Assembly (NCBI GenBank): GCA_964059195.1
Contig: CAXKWD010000011.1
Location: 13,052,451 to 13,116,450 of the forward strand
Direction of reading: 5' to 3'
Source of the DNA: Ectobius pallidus
Taxonomy: Eukaryota; Arthropoda; Insecta; Blattodea; Ectobiidae
DNA: 64,000 bases
Position 1 is the stretch's first letter. Every line of letters begins with the position of its first letter. The notes beneath the pieces were generated by a model. It saw nothing but the letters and a program-made list of their open reading frames with translations, was not told the DNA's origin and did not search any database. Made by a program: the position numbers and the translations under genes. Positions 11,291 through 23,776 of this stretch are shown here, piece after piece.

Positions 11291-13496
11291 CGTTCGCAGC
11301 CGGTTTTAGAAGGGTTTGATGCAGTTCTAATCTCTCATATTTCATGAGTTTTCTCAGTAAGCACCACGTGGGTGCTTTCTTGGTTATTCATTTAACACAG
11401 AACCTATTTCCTTAAGTATTTAATTACAAGCTTACATAACAGTGCTTCTGTTCGGGGTCGGCATACCGGGACACCGAAATTTCTAGGCCTTTTTCCACAA
11501 TCACCTTTTCTGAAATACGTCTGTACCATATGGACTTATAAAATATTTGGCTACTGAGTAGAAGATGTTGGACTAAGGGAAAATATTTACAGTATTTTTC
11601 AAATGAGAAGCCATTTCCTTCACCGCCAATCACGTGTACGAGCTAACGAAGTGCCGCTAGTAGGAAGAGTCTTCCCTCCGTCTCGCAGTCTCTGATTGGA
11701 CCGCGTATCTAAGCAGGAGAAGAACAAACGGCTTGTCATCTGCAAAACACTGTAGTATTAAAGCAGAATTAGACAGGATTCACGAAACAAGTGTACGAGC
11801 GTTTAGGCATAAATTCAAATTTCTACTGAAGTTTCATGAAAATTGATAATGGAGGAACAGTACTTCTGGTACTTCTTATAATCCAAGCTGACACAATAAT
11901 ATATACTTTTCACTTATATAATACTGGTATTTCGGGACATCTATGAAGCCTGTTCCTTTCTTTATAATACAAATGTAATTTCTTTGTATGGAAACAAAAG
12001 GAATACTGAGAAGTCAAGTGCAATTCTATTTATTAGTATTCATTAATACAGTGAAAATGCCGTAAAGGACGTAACATACTATGTGGTGATGCCAGCTGAC
12101 TCAATAATTGATCATTAAATGAGAATGATATAGGCTTACTGTACACTAAATGCACTTTAAATTATTTAACGATAAATTTTTCCCAAATTGAGCAATGAAG
12201 TTCAAACCAGGTTTATTTAAAAATACATAGGCCTATACTAATTCAAACAGAATTTTTTCCATTCAAACATATTTACCAACATAACCTTTATTTTTCCTTT
12301 ACCTTTGTGATAGTATAATTTTTATTTTGTAAATATTATTGCATAGTAAACCATGAATAACATGCCATGTAGACATAGCGTAATGTGGTTGAAGAAATAA
12401 GCACATAAATGTTAACTTTGTCAAGAGATAGTTTGAATTTCATATTTTATCCTAGTCTCTTCCTATGTAACATCTCTACCACTTTTGGTTCTTTAAGTCT
12501 ATGTTTTCTACATACAGCAGGAGAACTTTATGTCCTTACCGAATTTTATCATGTAACCCTCAAGTAATGTCATGTTAGTACTCTCTCAGATTTAGTTCAA
12601 GTCTGTATTGTCTACAAACATTTGCTGCATTGTATGCCCTTCTCAGAAATGTGGAGTATTATTTGTCATTCAAAATAACTGAAAAAGACACTTAGCAGTT
12701 TGGAATGAGCTCATATGAGCTTGATCTTGATGTCACCCGACATGACTTCAAATCACGTGTAGACGACGCTTACCTCTTTGATATTGTGACTGAAATAACA
12801 TTTTAGAACTAGTACAGCATTACAAAATATAACAAATGCATTATTGACATTTCTAACCAATGCTGTTTTGAAAGTCATGCCTTTTTTAAATACAGTGAAG
12901 ACAGCAGGCCTATGAAGTAGGGAATTAATTCTAATTTGATACAAAAAATAAAAAAATATAAGAATAGCCAATGACAATCCCTTAAAGGGGGAAAGGCCTC
13001 CCCCAGAAGGAGGGTTTGCTCAAGTTCCTGACCCATATTTGAGTCAGGTATGTGGGTTTGGGTGTATTTGTATGATTCTACTTAGATTCTGTGCTAATAC
13101 AGTAGATTGTTTGTCACTATAACCTATTTTAGTTGATTTTCTATTCACTTTAGTTGTAACACTTTGTATTGTGGTTCTCATTCCCTTATCTGATTATGTA
13201 TTATTAATTACTATACACTAATCACTGACACTAAAAGTTATAATAAACATTGCTGCTTCTTCCACTTTTCTCTGACTCGAGCTAAAAAAATTCTTGAATC
13301 TTATGCCCTGGTATCTGATTATTTAAACAAGGACCTATTATTCATCGTGATTTTTCTTTTTCCTTTATTTGTTGTTTCCAAAATTTTACAGTTTCCCAGA
13401 AATTCTTGCTTGCAATATTACAATTTCTATTAGTGTTACATTTTCATTTTACACAAATACACTACATGCAAACTAACTTCTGTTTTGCTATAGCTA
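11291..13496. other. No recognised feature
   Basis: About 2.2 kb of AT-rich sequence. Short frames at 11424-11633 and 12753-12977 have no family signature. A purine-rich patch near 12985-13020 (aaaggcctcccccagaagg) stands out in composition only. Confidence 0.45.
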
Positions 13497-13595
13497 GCCC
13501 TATGTTGGGGCGGAGGGTTTCCAAGTGGAGGTTTCTGTTACCAATGCGAATTTTTTTACGTTTATTTTCCGAGAGAGAGCAGAGGGACAGTATTT
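13497..13595 (+). repeat. Dispersed repeat K, copy 1
   Basis: Contains atgttggggcggaggg, tccaagtggagg and agcagagggacag in the same order and spacing as 41922-42075. This is a moderately diverged repeat of unknown class. Confidence 0.6.
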
Positions 13596-14537
13596 TTTTG
13601 TGACTGGTTGGAAGGAATTATTTCTTTAATCGCGTTAAAAATGCGTAATGGAGACAATTTTTATACACATGCATTTTATTTGTGAATTCCATTTCATTTT
13701 GAGTCAAAGTAAATGGCAATATTTTTTACTGAATGAGACCGACGAATTGATAGGTGGATAGAGGGACAATTTAGTTTGAAATGACGCCTTTGAAAATCTG
13801 ATAGTGAAAATGAAATGTTGTGTTGTAGGGCATGCCGGAGAGATAATGCTTTGTTTACTAAGGATCGCGCCTTATCGGCATTCTAACCGAAGCAATGCTA
13901 TAGACTTGACTGAACAAACAATGTCGACGGAATGGGATAGAGAAAAGGAGTAACGTCTACTATTTTAGCAGGAGAGGAGCAGTGTGTAGTTAGTGCAACT
14001 AAGATGAAAGAATCCATCGGCAACGTCGTTGTCTTTTTTAATAAGGCTATTAAAAGTGATGCATGACATATATTGGTTTTTCTTTCCGTTCTGAATAGAT
14101 GCAGCGTGTGTTCCAACGTATTGAGTATCTTCATAACTGCCACATTACATTGCGTTATGTTGTACTTCATTACATGCCTATTTCATTATATGGCTTGTGG
14201 CAGGGGTGGTTTTCAATGAAATAGCTTTATAAATGCAAATTAATTGTTTTTTAATTGATTTATAAAGAGGGGGATTTTGTATAGTAAAATAACAACAGAG
14301 GGGAAAGGGACTCCATGCTGTAGGCATTAGCATATGTTGCAGTATCGGATAATCTAATGAACTGTGAAATTAATTCTTGTCCTTATAGAGTGGTTTCAGT
14401 TTTAGACTCCAACAGGAGAAACATAAGGGGTCTTGTAGACTAATTTACCCCGCACTTCATTGCAAAAAATAATGAACATATACGCCAATGTCCGATTTAC
14501 AGCATTCCTTCCAGCAGCTCACAACGTAACATAACTC
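13596..14537. other. No recognised feature
   Basis: AT-rich. A 90-residue minus-strand frame at 13898-14170 shows no motif. Confidence 0.45.
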
Positions 14538-15293
14538 TGTGGGCGTTGGTGGGGCAGTTAGTACCGTGCTGGCTTTCTATGCTCAAGATTGCGGGTTTGG
14601 TCCCGGTCCAGGTCGATTTCATAAAGTGTGCATAAATGTGACAGGCCCATATCTGTAGATTTACTTACTCAATGGCAATAGACAGTTCCTAAGCAAGCTA
14701 TCTTAAAGGAATATTATCTATTTTATGGAACCAGAAGGTTCATTGCCGCGCTTACCTGAGTCCGCCATTCAACCCTATTCTGTGCTAACTCCATCCACTC
14801 ATCCCCCACAAATCCTACTTCCCATAAATCCGTTCTAAGATTGTCCTCCCACCTACGTCTAGGTCTTCCACGTAGTCTTTTTCCCTTCGGGTCTCCCAGT
14901 CTGAGATATGTCTTTCCTCTCCCATGCGTGCAGCATATCCAGCCCATTTCATCCTTCGCGATTTAATTACCCTTACTATATTTGGTGAAGCGTACAGGTC
15001 ATGAAGCTCATCGTTATGCAATTTTCTCTAGTCCCCATTGTCATCCCTCTTGGGGCCAAATATTTTCCGAAGCACCCTATTTTCAAACACTCTCAGACTA
15101 CGTTCTTCCTGATCAGTTAGCGGCTATGTCTCACATCCATATAATACAACAGGCTGGATAATAGTCTTATAAAGCTTAATTTTTAGATTTCTGGAGAGAA
15201 GGCATGTAAAATAACTCCTGCGGGGCAAAATTCCGGCACACCAGAATCGGTCACAGGCCTAAGTCGCAATACATCCCCGTCGTTAAACAACCG
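14538..15293 (+). mobile_element. SINE-1 copy interrupted by LINE-1
   Basis: The tRNA-like head (ggggcagttagtaccgtgctggc, with a degenerate box B gggtttggtcccg) leads to the diagnostic block ataaatgtgacaggccc. The element stops at gtagatttact (14650s) and resumes near 15202 with ggcatgtaaaataactcc, tgcggggcaaaattcc, cacaggcctaagt and a cgtcgttaaa end. The uninterrupted copy at 63230-63441 has these halves directly joined, so the intervening LINE-1 is an insertion. Confidence 0.9.
14661..15203 (-). pseudogene. LINE-1 fragment inserted in SINE-1
   Basis: Read on the minus strand, about 15200-15060 encodes SRNLKIKLYKTIIQPVVLYG and a VFENRVLRKIFGPKRDD block. Next come HNDELHDLYASPNIVRVIKS and RRMKWAGYAARMGEERHI. 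A frameshift then moves the reading to GRPRRRWEDNLRTDLW, WMELAQNRV and AMNLLVP (14947-14723). The fragment is longer at its 5' side than the 5463-5870 copy and ends with the same cattgagtaagt tail. It carries one frameshift and a stop where a tryptophan is expected (CET*PL). It belongs to a LINE open reading frame 2 C-terminus. Confidence 0.88.
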
Positions 15294-16833
15294 CACTAAC
15301 ATAACTCAGTACTGTCTACTATATCACACCTTAGAACAGTTTTATTCTCTGCTTCATTCTCAATGATAACAGCTCGATCCTGGAATTCCTTGGTCCAAAA
15401 TTCAGGGGTAGTCGGATTCTAAGCTTTAAATACATGTTCCTGCAATATATCAATAACAAACAGAACTAGTCTTTTGCATTTAAGAGTTCTAAAAGACGTG
15501 TTCTATTAATCTAATGGATTCATTATCATACCCCTTCGTACAATATCATCTAGAATGTCTATTACTCATGTTTCTTAATGATTAGTGTTGAATTACTTCT
15601 TTTTATTAATTTATCTTTCCTTCCTTAAGAAATATTTCTCCAGTTTAGTTTCGGAACTTATTTGACTAAATTATCTAACTTAGATATTCTTTCTCTCTTT
15701 CTGAATAACAGAGTCATAATGACAACTTTTCAGATGAGATCTGATACTGATTTAGGAATATGATAAAATGTTATTTTACTCTATTCAGTTTTACACATTT
15801 AAATTTTACTATTGAACTAGTTTTTTGTTTTTTGTTTCAGGAAATCTTGAGATTATTTAATGGTTTTCTCTGTTTAATATCTGATGTTTAGTAATAGCCT
15901 ATATTTTTGTTCTATACATGTATATATCTCTGGAATAATGAAAATCTTGGTTTGGAAGAGAATGCCCTATGGCCTTAATTTTACCAAGGAAAAATAGTAT
16001 TATTATTAATATTATTACCTTATTAGAACTAAACACTAAATTATGTTATTGAAGAAATAAATATACTTTTTAGAGTATGTAACACAATTAGGCCTATCTT
16101 AGCAAATAAGACTGAAATGCTATAAGTACATATTTAATAGTCCAGCCAATAAAGGTAAAAAACCGGTAAATATAACTAGAGGAATTTCAAGTCACGATTT
16201 GGATTATTTGTTGACTATTTAACAATTAACATTTGATAAATATTTAATAAAATTTATTAAAAGTTAATTATTCGGAAGAATTTTAGATTGAGACCACAGC
16301 AAGTTTATTAAAAACATTCATAAACATAAATCAATGTGGCTGTTATTTTTTCCTGAATAAAACACCATCAATTAATAAACATCAATTTATTCAAATATTA
16401 TTTGAAGAAATTTAATACTGAAAAACAGACATCTATGCATGTTAGATGGGAGATTATTTCTCCTCTTCATCTGTGTGAAATAGGCTACACGGGCTAGAAA
16501 TTGTTTGTACAATATCATCTAGGTATTTTGAAAGTTACGAAGAAAATTTGTAGGCTATGATTAAATAAGCTAGAAGGTTATTAGAAGGTTAAGATCAGAC
16601 TCTCATAACTCTGTATTATGTAACGTGTAGGTATTGGCCGATAATGTTTTCACAGAATAAACTTAATAATAAAATTAATTAAAAACTTAACTAAATTCTT
16701 GTGAATGTTGTGTGTTCCTATTAATTACTTAATTGGTTTTCTTGCTCTTTAACCGGAATATTGTCGAAAGGGAGTTACAGAATGAGAGTGAGTGATCGAT
16801 TAAGAGCAATTCAAAACAAGTTGAGAAGAGTAA

Positions 16834-16838
<5 letters not shown>
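15294..16838. other. No recognised feature
   Basis: About 1.5 kb of very AT-rich sequence without frames of note. Confidence 0.5.

Positions 16839-16896
<58 letters not shown>
16839..16896. repeat. (GA)n microsatellite
   Basis: An uninterrupted run of about 29 GA units. Confidence 0.95.
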
Positions 16897-16898
<2 letters not shown>

Positions 16899-17764
16899 AG
16901 GGATTAAGAGAGAAGAGAGAATAGCGAGAGACTAAAATTTACCGTATATGTTAAATATTTATACAATAAGCGACTGATCTAAAAATGTGAATAGTTTTGA
17001 ACCAAAAAAGAGCTTGGATTTTATTTGGTTATAAATTTTATTTTACTGTAGCAACGTTAAGTCAGGAATGTTACGCACTTCGTAAAACTTTTATAACATG
17101 GTATTATGTGCTCCCAGTAGAATGTCATATATGATATGCCATTTAAACCAATAAAATGGAAATATGGAATAAGCTCTTACTCGCGATCACATGTCATTTA
17201 TGTGAAACTAATAAAGGGAAAAGTTGTGACTGCTGTGAAAAGATAACGGCACTTCTAATCAATAAATTGCAACACATTGCCCCAGCCTATCACTGCAAAC
17301 TTGATTAACAAAATTGCCTGGTGATAGTGACATAAATTGCAGATCAACATTTTCATTGTGCTAATTAAAAGCGTTTTGGTGTCATGGACTAAGTACAAGT
17401 TCGGGCACATGCCAACAAAAATGATTCAATTGTGCGCTCCTATGCATTTAGCAACCTCCTGCTATAGGTTTTCATAGCCAGCGTATTTTACTATCATTTT
17501 CACTTTCACTTCTCTAACACCAGAAGTTTTGACTTGAAACCAACAAATTTAGATCGTTTTCTCAACGGAATAGTATTTTATGCAACAAGCCTATAATGTC
17601 ATTTATTAAGGTACGCGTATGTTTCTGAAATGAGCAAAGGGAGTTTCGTAATTTTTTGATAGGAGGCAAGTTGAATACGACTGTATTTGTTCGACCATAA
17701 TATTAGTCTAAAGGTTAAACTTTTGAGATTTTAAATTCACTAAAGAAACGGACACGCTGCCCTT
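16897..17764. other. No recognised feature
   Basis: AT-rich. A short imperfect inverted pair (cctatcactgcaa / ttgcctggtgatag) lies at about 17285-17335, and nothing else can be supported. Confidence 0.45.
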
Positions 17765-17840
17765 CGTATCATCTGGTCCTCGTAGTTCTTGCCTTCTGCG
17801 ACAGATGGTAGCTCATGGCGTCCGTTCAAATCTTAGCTTA
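17765..17840 (+). repeat. Possible degenerate tRNA-like SINE head
   Basis: The run tggtcctcgtagttcttg resembles box A and gttcaaatctta, about 45 bases on, resembles box B. There is no tail match to other SINEs in the window, so this is only a hint. Confidence 0.3.
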
Positions 17841-18149
17841 TTTTTGGTCGTTTTCTTGAAACCAACGGATGTACAACACAAAACGAATACACTTTGATGT
17901 CATTAAAATTAACGCGAACAGGATTGATTTTGTTTTAAATACAGGTTGTTTAAAACGCAGTTTAAAATTGCTACTCTCAAGGTTTCATAATAATGGTTAC
18001 CACACCGATGTTACAATGAAAATCCGTTTCGAAATTAGTATCATTATGATACCGTTACGTTACACGTATTAGCATATTATTGTATGGTCGAACAAAGATA
18101 TTATTTTGCGGTCAGCTCAAGTTTAAAGTGGCAAAACTAATCAGAGGCA
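17841..18149. other. No recognised feature
   Basis: A 67-residue frame at 17869-18072 has no motif. Confidence 0.4.
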
Positions 18150-18171
18150 GTGTGTGTGTGTGTGTGTGTGT

Positions 18172-18223
<52 letters not shown>

Positions 18224-18229
18224 AAAAAT
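18150..18229. repeat. Compound (TG)n(AG)n(A)n microsatellite
   Basis: About 22 bases of TG, then about 40 of AG, then a poly-A run. Confidence 0.95.
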
Positions 18230-18527
18230 TAAAATCCCGTTTTATCAGTTTTGGTTTAGGCCTACTGCTGAATTTACGTTCATTTAACCCTTAACCATTC
18301 CGGACTGCAAACAAGAAAAAGGACTCATATAGGTTAGGTTACAGTCACTGAATGCTAGAAATTCATGTTTCCACCATGGACGGGAAATGGATGAAAAATC
18401 ACAATGAGTGTTGTTTTCTAACTTCTCTTCTCAAGATCCTTTATCGGCCCATATGAGTCATATGTGTCACCCCACATGTTACCCGTCAGTGTTTGTGGAT
18501 TCACGCTAGAAAACAGTTAACCTTATT
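18230..18527. other. No recognised feature
   Basis: No supported signal except one TAGGCCTA at 18257. Confidence 0.4.
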
Positions 18528-18580
18528 AGCGGTCTGTGAGACCTCAAATAGCCTTTGTAGCGGTCCGGGAGACCTCAAAT
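18528..18580 (+). repeat. Short tandem duplication, 2 x 22 bp
   Basis: The string agcggtc.g.gagacctcaaat occurs twice with a 31-bp period. Confidence 0.8.
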
Positions 18581-18954
18581 GCATGGTTACGTAAGAGTTT
18601 TCAGTTTACTACTTTGTGAATAGCAATGTGTGAACGGCCTGGACCATAAACAACTGTTGGGTCGAGAGTTTTAAGGCTGTGATGACAGCTATGATGAATT
18701 ATTCCGGTGAACTTTTGCAGTGAATATTTTGAGAGATTGTTGTAAGTTAATCTCCTGCAATTTTGAACAGAACCATTTGTCATGGTGAACTGTGATTAAT
18801 ATCTGCTTGGGAGTGATGTGAATGACGATACTAAACAAGCTTTTATGTGTATTAGCCATTAATTTAAAAAAAATATATTACTATATCTTCGAAACTGTGC
18901 ATTTCATTGCATTTGCAACCTAGTGACTCAGTTGTATTCCCTGAATCTTTCTCA
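18581..18954. other. No recognised feature
   Basis: A 60-residue minus-strand frame at 18601-18783 shows no family features. Confidence 0.4.
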
Positions 18955-18962
18955 GTAATAAC

Positions 18963-19751
18963 TAGACCTGGGATTTTAAGGGAAATGCCTATTTTGTTTC
19001 TTATGAAATAACATTAAAATTTTTAAGTATATTGACGTTTCATGATAAATCACTTTCATTTATAAAGTTTTATAGTACCCTAAAATGCCTATTTGGACCT
19101 TTAGAGCCTATTTTTACTATTTCTGTGTCTAAAATGCCTATTTTTACTATTTCAGTGTCTAAAATGCCTATTTTGTACATTTAAAATAAAATTCAACTTC
19201 TGTAACTTTTACAATCATTTAATGGACATCCTTGAATGAAGAGCAGAACAGCAGAGGGCAGGTTTTTCACAGAAACTTGATTTTCCCAAACAATTGTCGC
19301 CAAAGGAATTCTGACTCATGGGGGAGGATTAGCTCAAAAGAACAAGTAGCAGGTATATAGTAAGAAGGGACATACTGTGTCAATTCACTAGTGAAAAGCC
19401 ATCTGTTTAAGTGAATATAGTTTTTGATAAATGTCTTTTTAATTCTGTCTTAATTTTGCAGTTATTTCTGTTAAGAATATTTATCTATATAATCTTTCTG
19501 CACAACACAGATTGCCTTGCAGACCAAGAATAACTTACAACAAAGTAACCACGTTTCTCACAGTGAAAAATGATCACGTTACAGTTTAAGAGCATATTTT
19601 AGTATTTTACAGTCTATTATCTGTCTATTTACACATTTTTAAAGCATATTTTGAGTGCCTATTTTCTCTTTTAAAAGCTTATTTACTTGTTTTAAAAGCC
19701 TATTTTAGGTGCCTAAAACTGTTTCTTTTGGAGCCTAAAATCCCGGGTCTA
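18963..19751 (+). mobile_element. hAT-2 non-autonomous element, copy 1, 789 bp
   Basis: Terminal inverted repeats tagacctgggattttaag (left) and the complement of cctaaaatcccgggtcta (right). It is flanked by an exact 8-bp duplication GTAATAAC at 18955-18962 and 19752-19759, which places it in the hAT superfamily. Both ends carry repeated gcctatttt motifs, about ten in all and in the same orientation at each end. The core contains no transposase frame. Copy 2 (25612-26274) lies in the opposite orientation. Confidence 0.93.
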
Positions 19752-19759
19752 GTAATAAC

Positions 19760-20282
19760 GGTTTAGTAATGTTTTTTTTTACAAAGCGTAAAATTGTATC
19801 GGATGGACAATGCCTCTTTTGAACGGCAAACTTTGATTTGGTAGATCAATTGTTTTTTAAATGGAAGACATTACCGGGCATTGTTGAAATTGATAATAAT
19901 GATATGAGTAAGTTCTTTTAATAGTACAAGTCTTTGAGAATATGCAACATACACGATTGTTTGTAGCATGTTGGAATTGGTTTGGATTACACAATGGTAT
20001 CTGATGTAATTCAGCAATCCTGCAAATCCGTTTCAACCACACATGGGAAAGAGAGGAAATCCTATTTACTGTATTAGCATGTAGATAAAACTAGAGTAGC
20101 AGAGTGTAATGCAAATTGAGGATTTAGGAGTTGTTTGAAGTATTCTTACCGCCAATGTTACAGAGTTTCACAGTCAGTCTTTTTAAGTTAATACACTGTT
20201 CGCAGTATACTCTTTTTAGCAGCTCTTATTATGATTTCTTTTCAATATTGAATAGCCACTGCAAATCTACATGCTTTTTAAA
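19760..20282. other. No recognised feature
   Basis: AT-rich spacer between two hAT elements, with no supported signal. Confidence 0.45.
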
Positions 20283-20290
20283 GTCATAAT

Positions 20291-20998
20291 CAGGGCCCGG
20301 ATTCTAGTGACATGTCATCTTTTTATTGATGCTTCATAGACATTGCCAACTTGTGGATAAATCCTAACCATGGCCTCTAGATTATAGAAATGCATTTTCA
20401 TTAGTTCATTTTTTGTCATTTTATGACATTTTATATTTTTAGGGCATTTATTTCAATTTTAGGTCATTATTTTGTCATTTTCATGTCATTTGCTTTCTTC
20501 TTTAGTCATTTTCATGTATTTACATTGAGTGTATTAACTTTTTTCGTCGCTAGCGGTGCTGTCTTTGAAGTGTTGTTTGTTTAATGCAAGAAGGAAAAAT
20601 TCGGCGTTAAAGTGTTGACATGTCTGTATTATATTACTATTGTTATTAGATTGACTTTGCACCAGAGTCTGCCACCTGCTTGGATTTGAGAGTGCAAACT
20701 TTACCCTCAATAAACAACAATATAATCCGGCAGACCACAAAAGGATATGCCGAATTTTGACTCACCAAGTGCCTCAGTGCCAGTATAAATTTCCGTGAGC
20801 AAAGAACATTCACAACGTTACAGCTATTTCCAGTTTTTACAATTATGTACAAACTAGTCTATAACTTTGTTTGTACAGTAATAATTTTGTATAAACAAAA
20901 TATCAGGTTTAGGTCATTTTTTATTATTTTTAAGTAATTTTCTTTAAAATTTAGGGTCATTTTTCAAACAAATTTAGGTAATCAGAATCCGGGCCCTG
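20291..20998 (+). mobile_element. hAT-3 non-autonomous element, copy 1, 708 bp
   Basis: Perfect ends cagggcccggattct / agaatccgggccctg, flanked by an exact 8-bp duplication GTCATAAT (20283-20290 and 20999-21006). After the left end comes tgacatgtcatctttttatt, then an array of ggtcatttt motifs; similar motifs recur in the same orientation before the right end. There is no transposase. Sister copies are at 34692-35232 and, degraded, at 27391. Confidence 0.95.
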
Positions 20999-21047
20999 GT
21001 CATAATAATAATCAGTGCTTTCTTCTGGGCAAAAAAACTGGTACGCT

Positions 21048-21131
21048 GTCATCGGCAAAATCCTTAACGGTAGGCTTCCAATGTTCTTAGTCATCGGCAA
21101 AATCCTTAGAGGTAGGCTTCGAATGTTCATA
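21048..21131 (+). repeat. Tandem duplication, 2 x 42 bp
   Basis: gtcatcggcaaaatcctta followed by gtaggcttc.aatgttc occurs twice in tandem with few differences. Confidence 0.9.
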
Positions 21132-21896
21132 CAGGGAACGGTTAGGTTTACTGAACATGTTCTATAAGAAGAGGTGGGGGAGTGCATCAAATGATGATAA
21201 CAAGCGATGACAACAAAAGTACCCCTAGGTATAACCAGGTAGAGATAAAAAGTGGACACGTTCCATATTGCTTTTATAACGAGGGCATGATCAAATAAAT
21301 TTTCGCCGATTTATATTCTACACATAAATCGTGAACAGTGAAGTTAATGAATGCAAATAATTTTTTCCTTTATTATCTTCGTGTTGAATGCAGTTGATGC
21401 ACTAGAGGCAATATTAATTACTAAACAAGAGCTGTAGGACGGGTTATCAACCTCTCCATTTAAATATCAGCCGTTCAGCTCACATATGATCCTGTGTATA
21501 GTCAAAAGTTCAAGATTCGTTTCCATACCATATAAACATTCTTGTCAAATTTAGCAACATAATCTGAATGCTAGGTTTTTTTACCACTCCTCCAATATGA
21601 TCACTAGATTCTTTCATGTACTTTATGATTTGCTATTATGATCGATGTTACCTTTTATCTTTACTTCAGCGTCTACTGTTCGCGGCCTAACAATTTCTTG
21701 AGGATTCGAGGGCGTCAACATACTAGACGAAACGCTATTTTTTTCCGCTCAGGACAAAGTTTGCTCTGTAGAATATATGGGACTCTAAACCTCTTCAGTT
21801 AGAAAAATATCTGTAAACCTTTCAATGATCCACTAATTCACCTATTCAGAATGATACCTATATGCCTTTCGGACAGGGTATGAAGCATTTACTATC
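21132..21896. other. No recognised feature
   Basis: No coding or repeat signal that I can support. Confidence 0.45.
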
Positions 21897-21904
21897 TCCC
21901 AAGG

Positions 21905-22173
21905 CAGTGTTTCTCAACCTATGGTCCGCGGACCACCAGTGGTCCGCGAAGATGGTGCAGATGGTCCGCAGACATAATTTAAAAAAAATATAAAGCAAGT
22001 GGAAAGTAAAGAAATAAATTTTTTTCACATATTTCGTTATAATGACCTATAATTAATACCCCAAATATTAAGAATATAGGCCTTCTTTTAAAAATGGGAT
22101 GTAAAATTAGGGGCCCGTAAATTTTTTTAGACATTTTAGAGGTCCTCGGGTTCAAAAAGGTTGAGAAACTCTG
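21905..22173. mobile_element. hAT-4 MITE, 269 bp
   Basis: The left end cagtgtttctcaaccta and the complement of ggttgagaaactctg at the right end are the classic CAGNGTTTCTCAACC termini of hAT MITEs found across animals. The left arm is rich in ggtccgcgg. The flanking 8-mers CCCAAGGC and GCTAAGGC match at 6 of 8 positions, consistent with an aged duplication. No coding sequence. Confidence 0.82.
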
Positions 22174-22181
22174 GCTAAGGC

Positions 22182-23503
22182 ATACATGTCTTTGTGATAT
22201 ATATTTTAAATATATTTAATATTTTTTACTCATGCACGTGAATGCTAAAATAGTATTGTCGGACGAAGTTGATATAAATAAAATGTTAAAAAGTTATTTA
22301 AGTAGTTACGGAAGCATGAAGGCTTGATTGTGAGCGAAGTGGGCCGTCCTCTCTCTCTGCCACATATTTCAAGCACTACTCATATTTCCGTAGAAGTGCT
22401 GCTTTTTGATGTTATACCAACAGAACGTAAATGTTGAACACGTTGGTGCGTTTAAATAAAACAACATTATGAATAAAGAATATTGGTTGACAGCGAGGGA
22501 GTGTGATTGTGGTCAGCTCTTTTCAGAAATGTCGATCGGATGTGTTTCTCTTTCATCCCTCCCCAACGAACAATTCGGACAAGTCTGAAAAAAATTACAC
22601 TCTGTGCTTGGTCTGGATGCCATTCATACTACAGTATTACAGAATGCTGTCTTAGCACGATATCAAGTGCTGACCCATATTAACTTATACGTGACAATCT
22701 CTCTCGAGTGCTTCCAATAGCAGGATCACTCCAATACCCCTAAATATTTTTGTTGCGTGATTTGGTTGCTTAAGTGAACAGCTCAACTTTACAGCATATA
22801 AAATGGCGTACGGATCATGCAACCCGAATGAAAGCTTAATTGGTTGAATATGTGTACCTGTTTTAAATTTTTCCCAATAAATTTAAAGAAATTTACAACT
22901 GAAATTGCTAAATTTTAACACATTTATTTAACATACCGGCCACATCTATGCCCTTTTTTTTATGTGATTTCACTTCAGTTTCTTTTATTTCGGGCAGCTT
23001 TTAAATTATACAATATAAAACCATGCGTAAATATCTAAAAGGATGAACGATGATACATTTTAAACTCCAAATGCAACGTTTCAAACATTCTTTAGAATTA
23101 AGCATATGCCCATTGTACTTCGACCGATTTACCTAAAGGGGGAACAAAATATGCAGGTTTAAAACATCTTTAACCCTAAAACAAACCAGGCAGACTGAAA
23201 GATTACGCAAATTTCCTATAAGTTGAACGACTCAAAATGACCAGAAATTGGACTCCGAAAACTATATGCTGCATTTTGTGGACGAAATATTTAAAGGCAA
23301 ACCAGACAAACACAATTAAATAAATCTGACTATATTATGATGATAAACGGAATTTAGAATCTAAATTGAGTGAGCAATCCAATTAAAATTTACTTCATGA
23401 CTTTAAATTGTTAAAAGAAAATGGAACAAACTCATCCAAACAGCTCCGAAACAGTCATGTTGTCGAAGCTGGACACACAATATTCACTGATACACTTCGT
23501 AAA
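22182..23503. other. No recognised feature
   Basis: About 1.3 kb of AT-rich sequence with no supported feature. Confidence 0.45.
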
Positions 23504-23776
23504 GGTAGGGGGGAAAAAAGCGGACAGACTCTTGTAGCTGAATATAATATAATTTGTGTTAATATTTTATAGTAATATTAATAATTAATATATTCAGTTA
23601 TAAAACAATACGATTAAAACCCATATTCTGGGTTTGGAAATGGGCTAAGTCAACAGTCGACACTATAACAAATTTCAGTACATTCCCCGCTATCTTGTGA
23701 ATGCCGCTAGGTATGCGCAGTGACTCATATCGGCAACTTAGATACTTTAGTCGGTCCGCTTTTTTTGTTCCTACCT
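23504..23776 (+). mobile_element. MITE-G copy 1, ~272 bp
   Basis: Inverted ends: ggtagggggg then aaaaaagcggacagact on the left, and the complement of gtcggtccgcttttttt on the right. The right part (gttgccgatat... and tgcctagcggcattc when read on the minus strand, then gggctaagtcaac) matches 47926-48080 in reverse orientation. The termini do not show a clear direct duplication. Confidence 0.78.

Noticed and set aside
12753..12977. Possible LINE C-terminus (a GMTFKTAL segment)
   Set aside because: Only a few residues resemble the FKTAVK block of LINE-2, and the rest has no match in any frame.
15180..15205. tagattt repeats as a target duplication of LINE-1 in SINE-1
   Set aside because: The right-hand tagatttctgg is part of the LINE coding sequence (SRNLKIK read on the minus strand), not a duplicated target.
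20957..21259. 100-residue minus-strand frame with a repeated LPLRILPMT segment
   Set aside because: The repetition comes from the 42-bp tandem duplication at 21048-21131, and the frame crosses the hAT-3 end.
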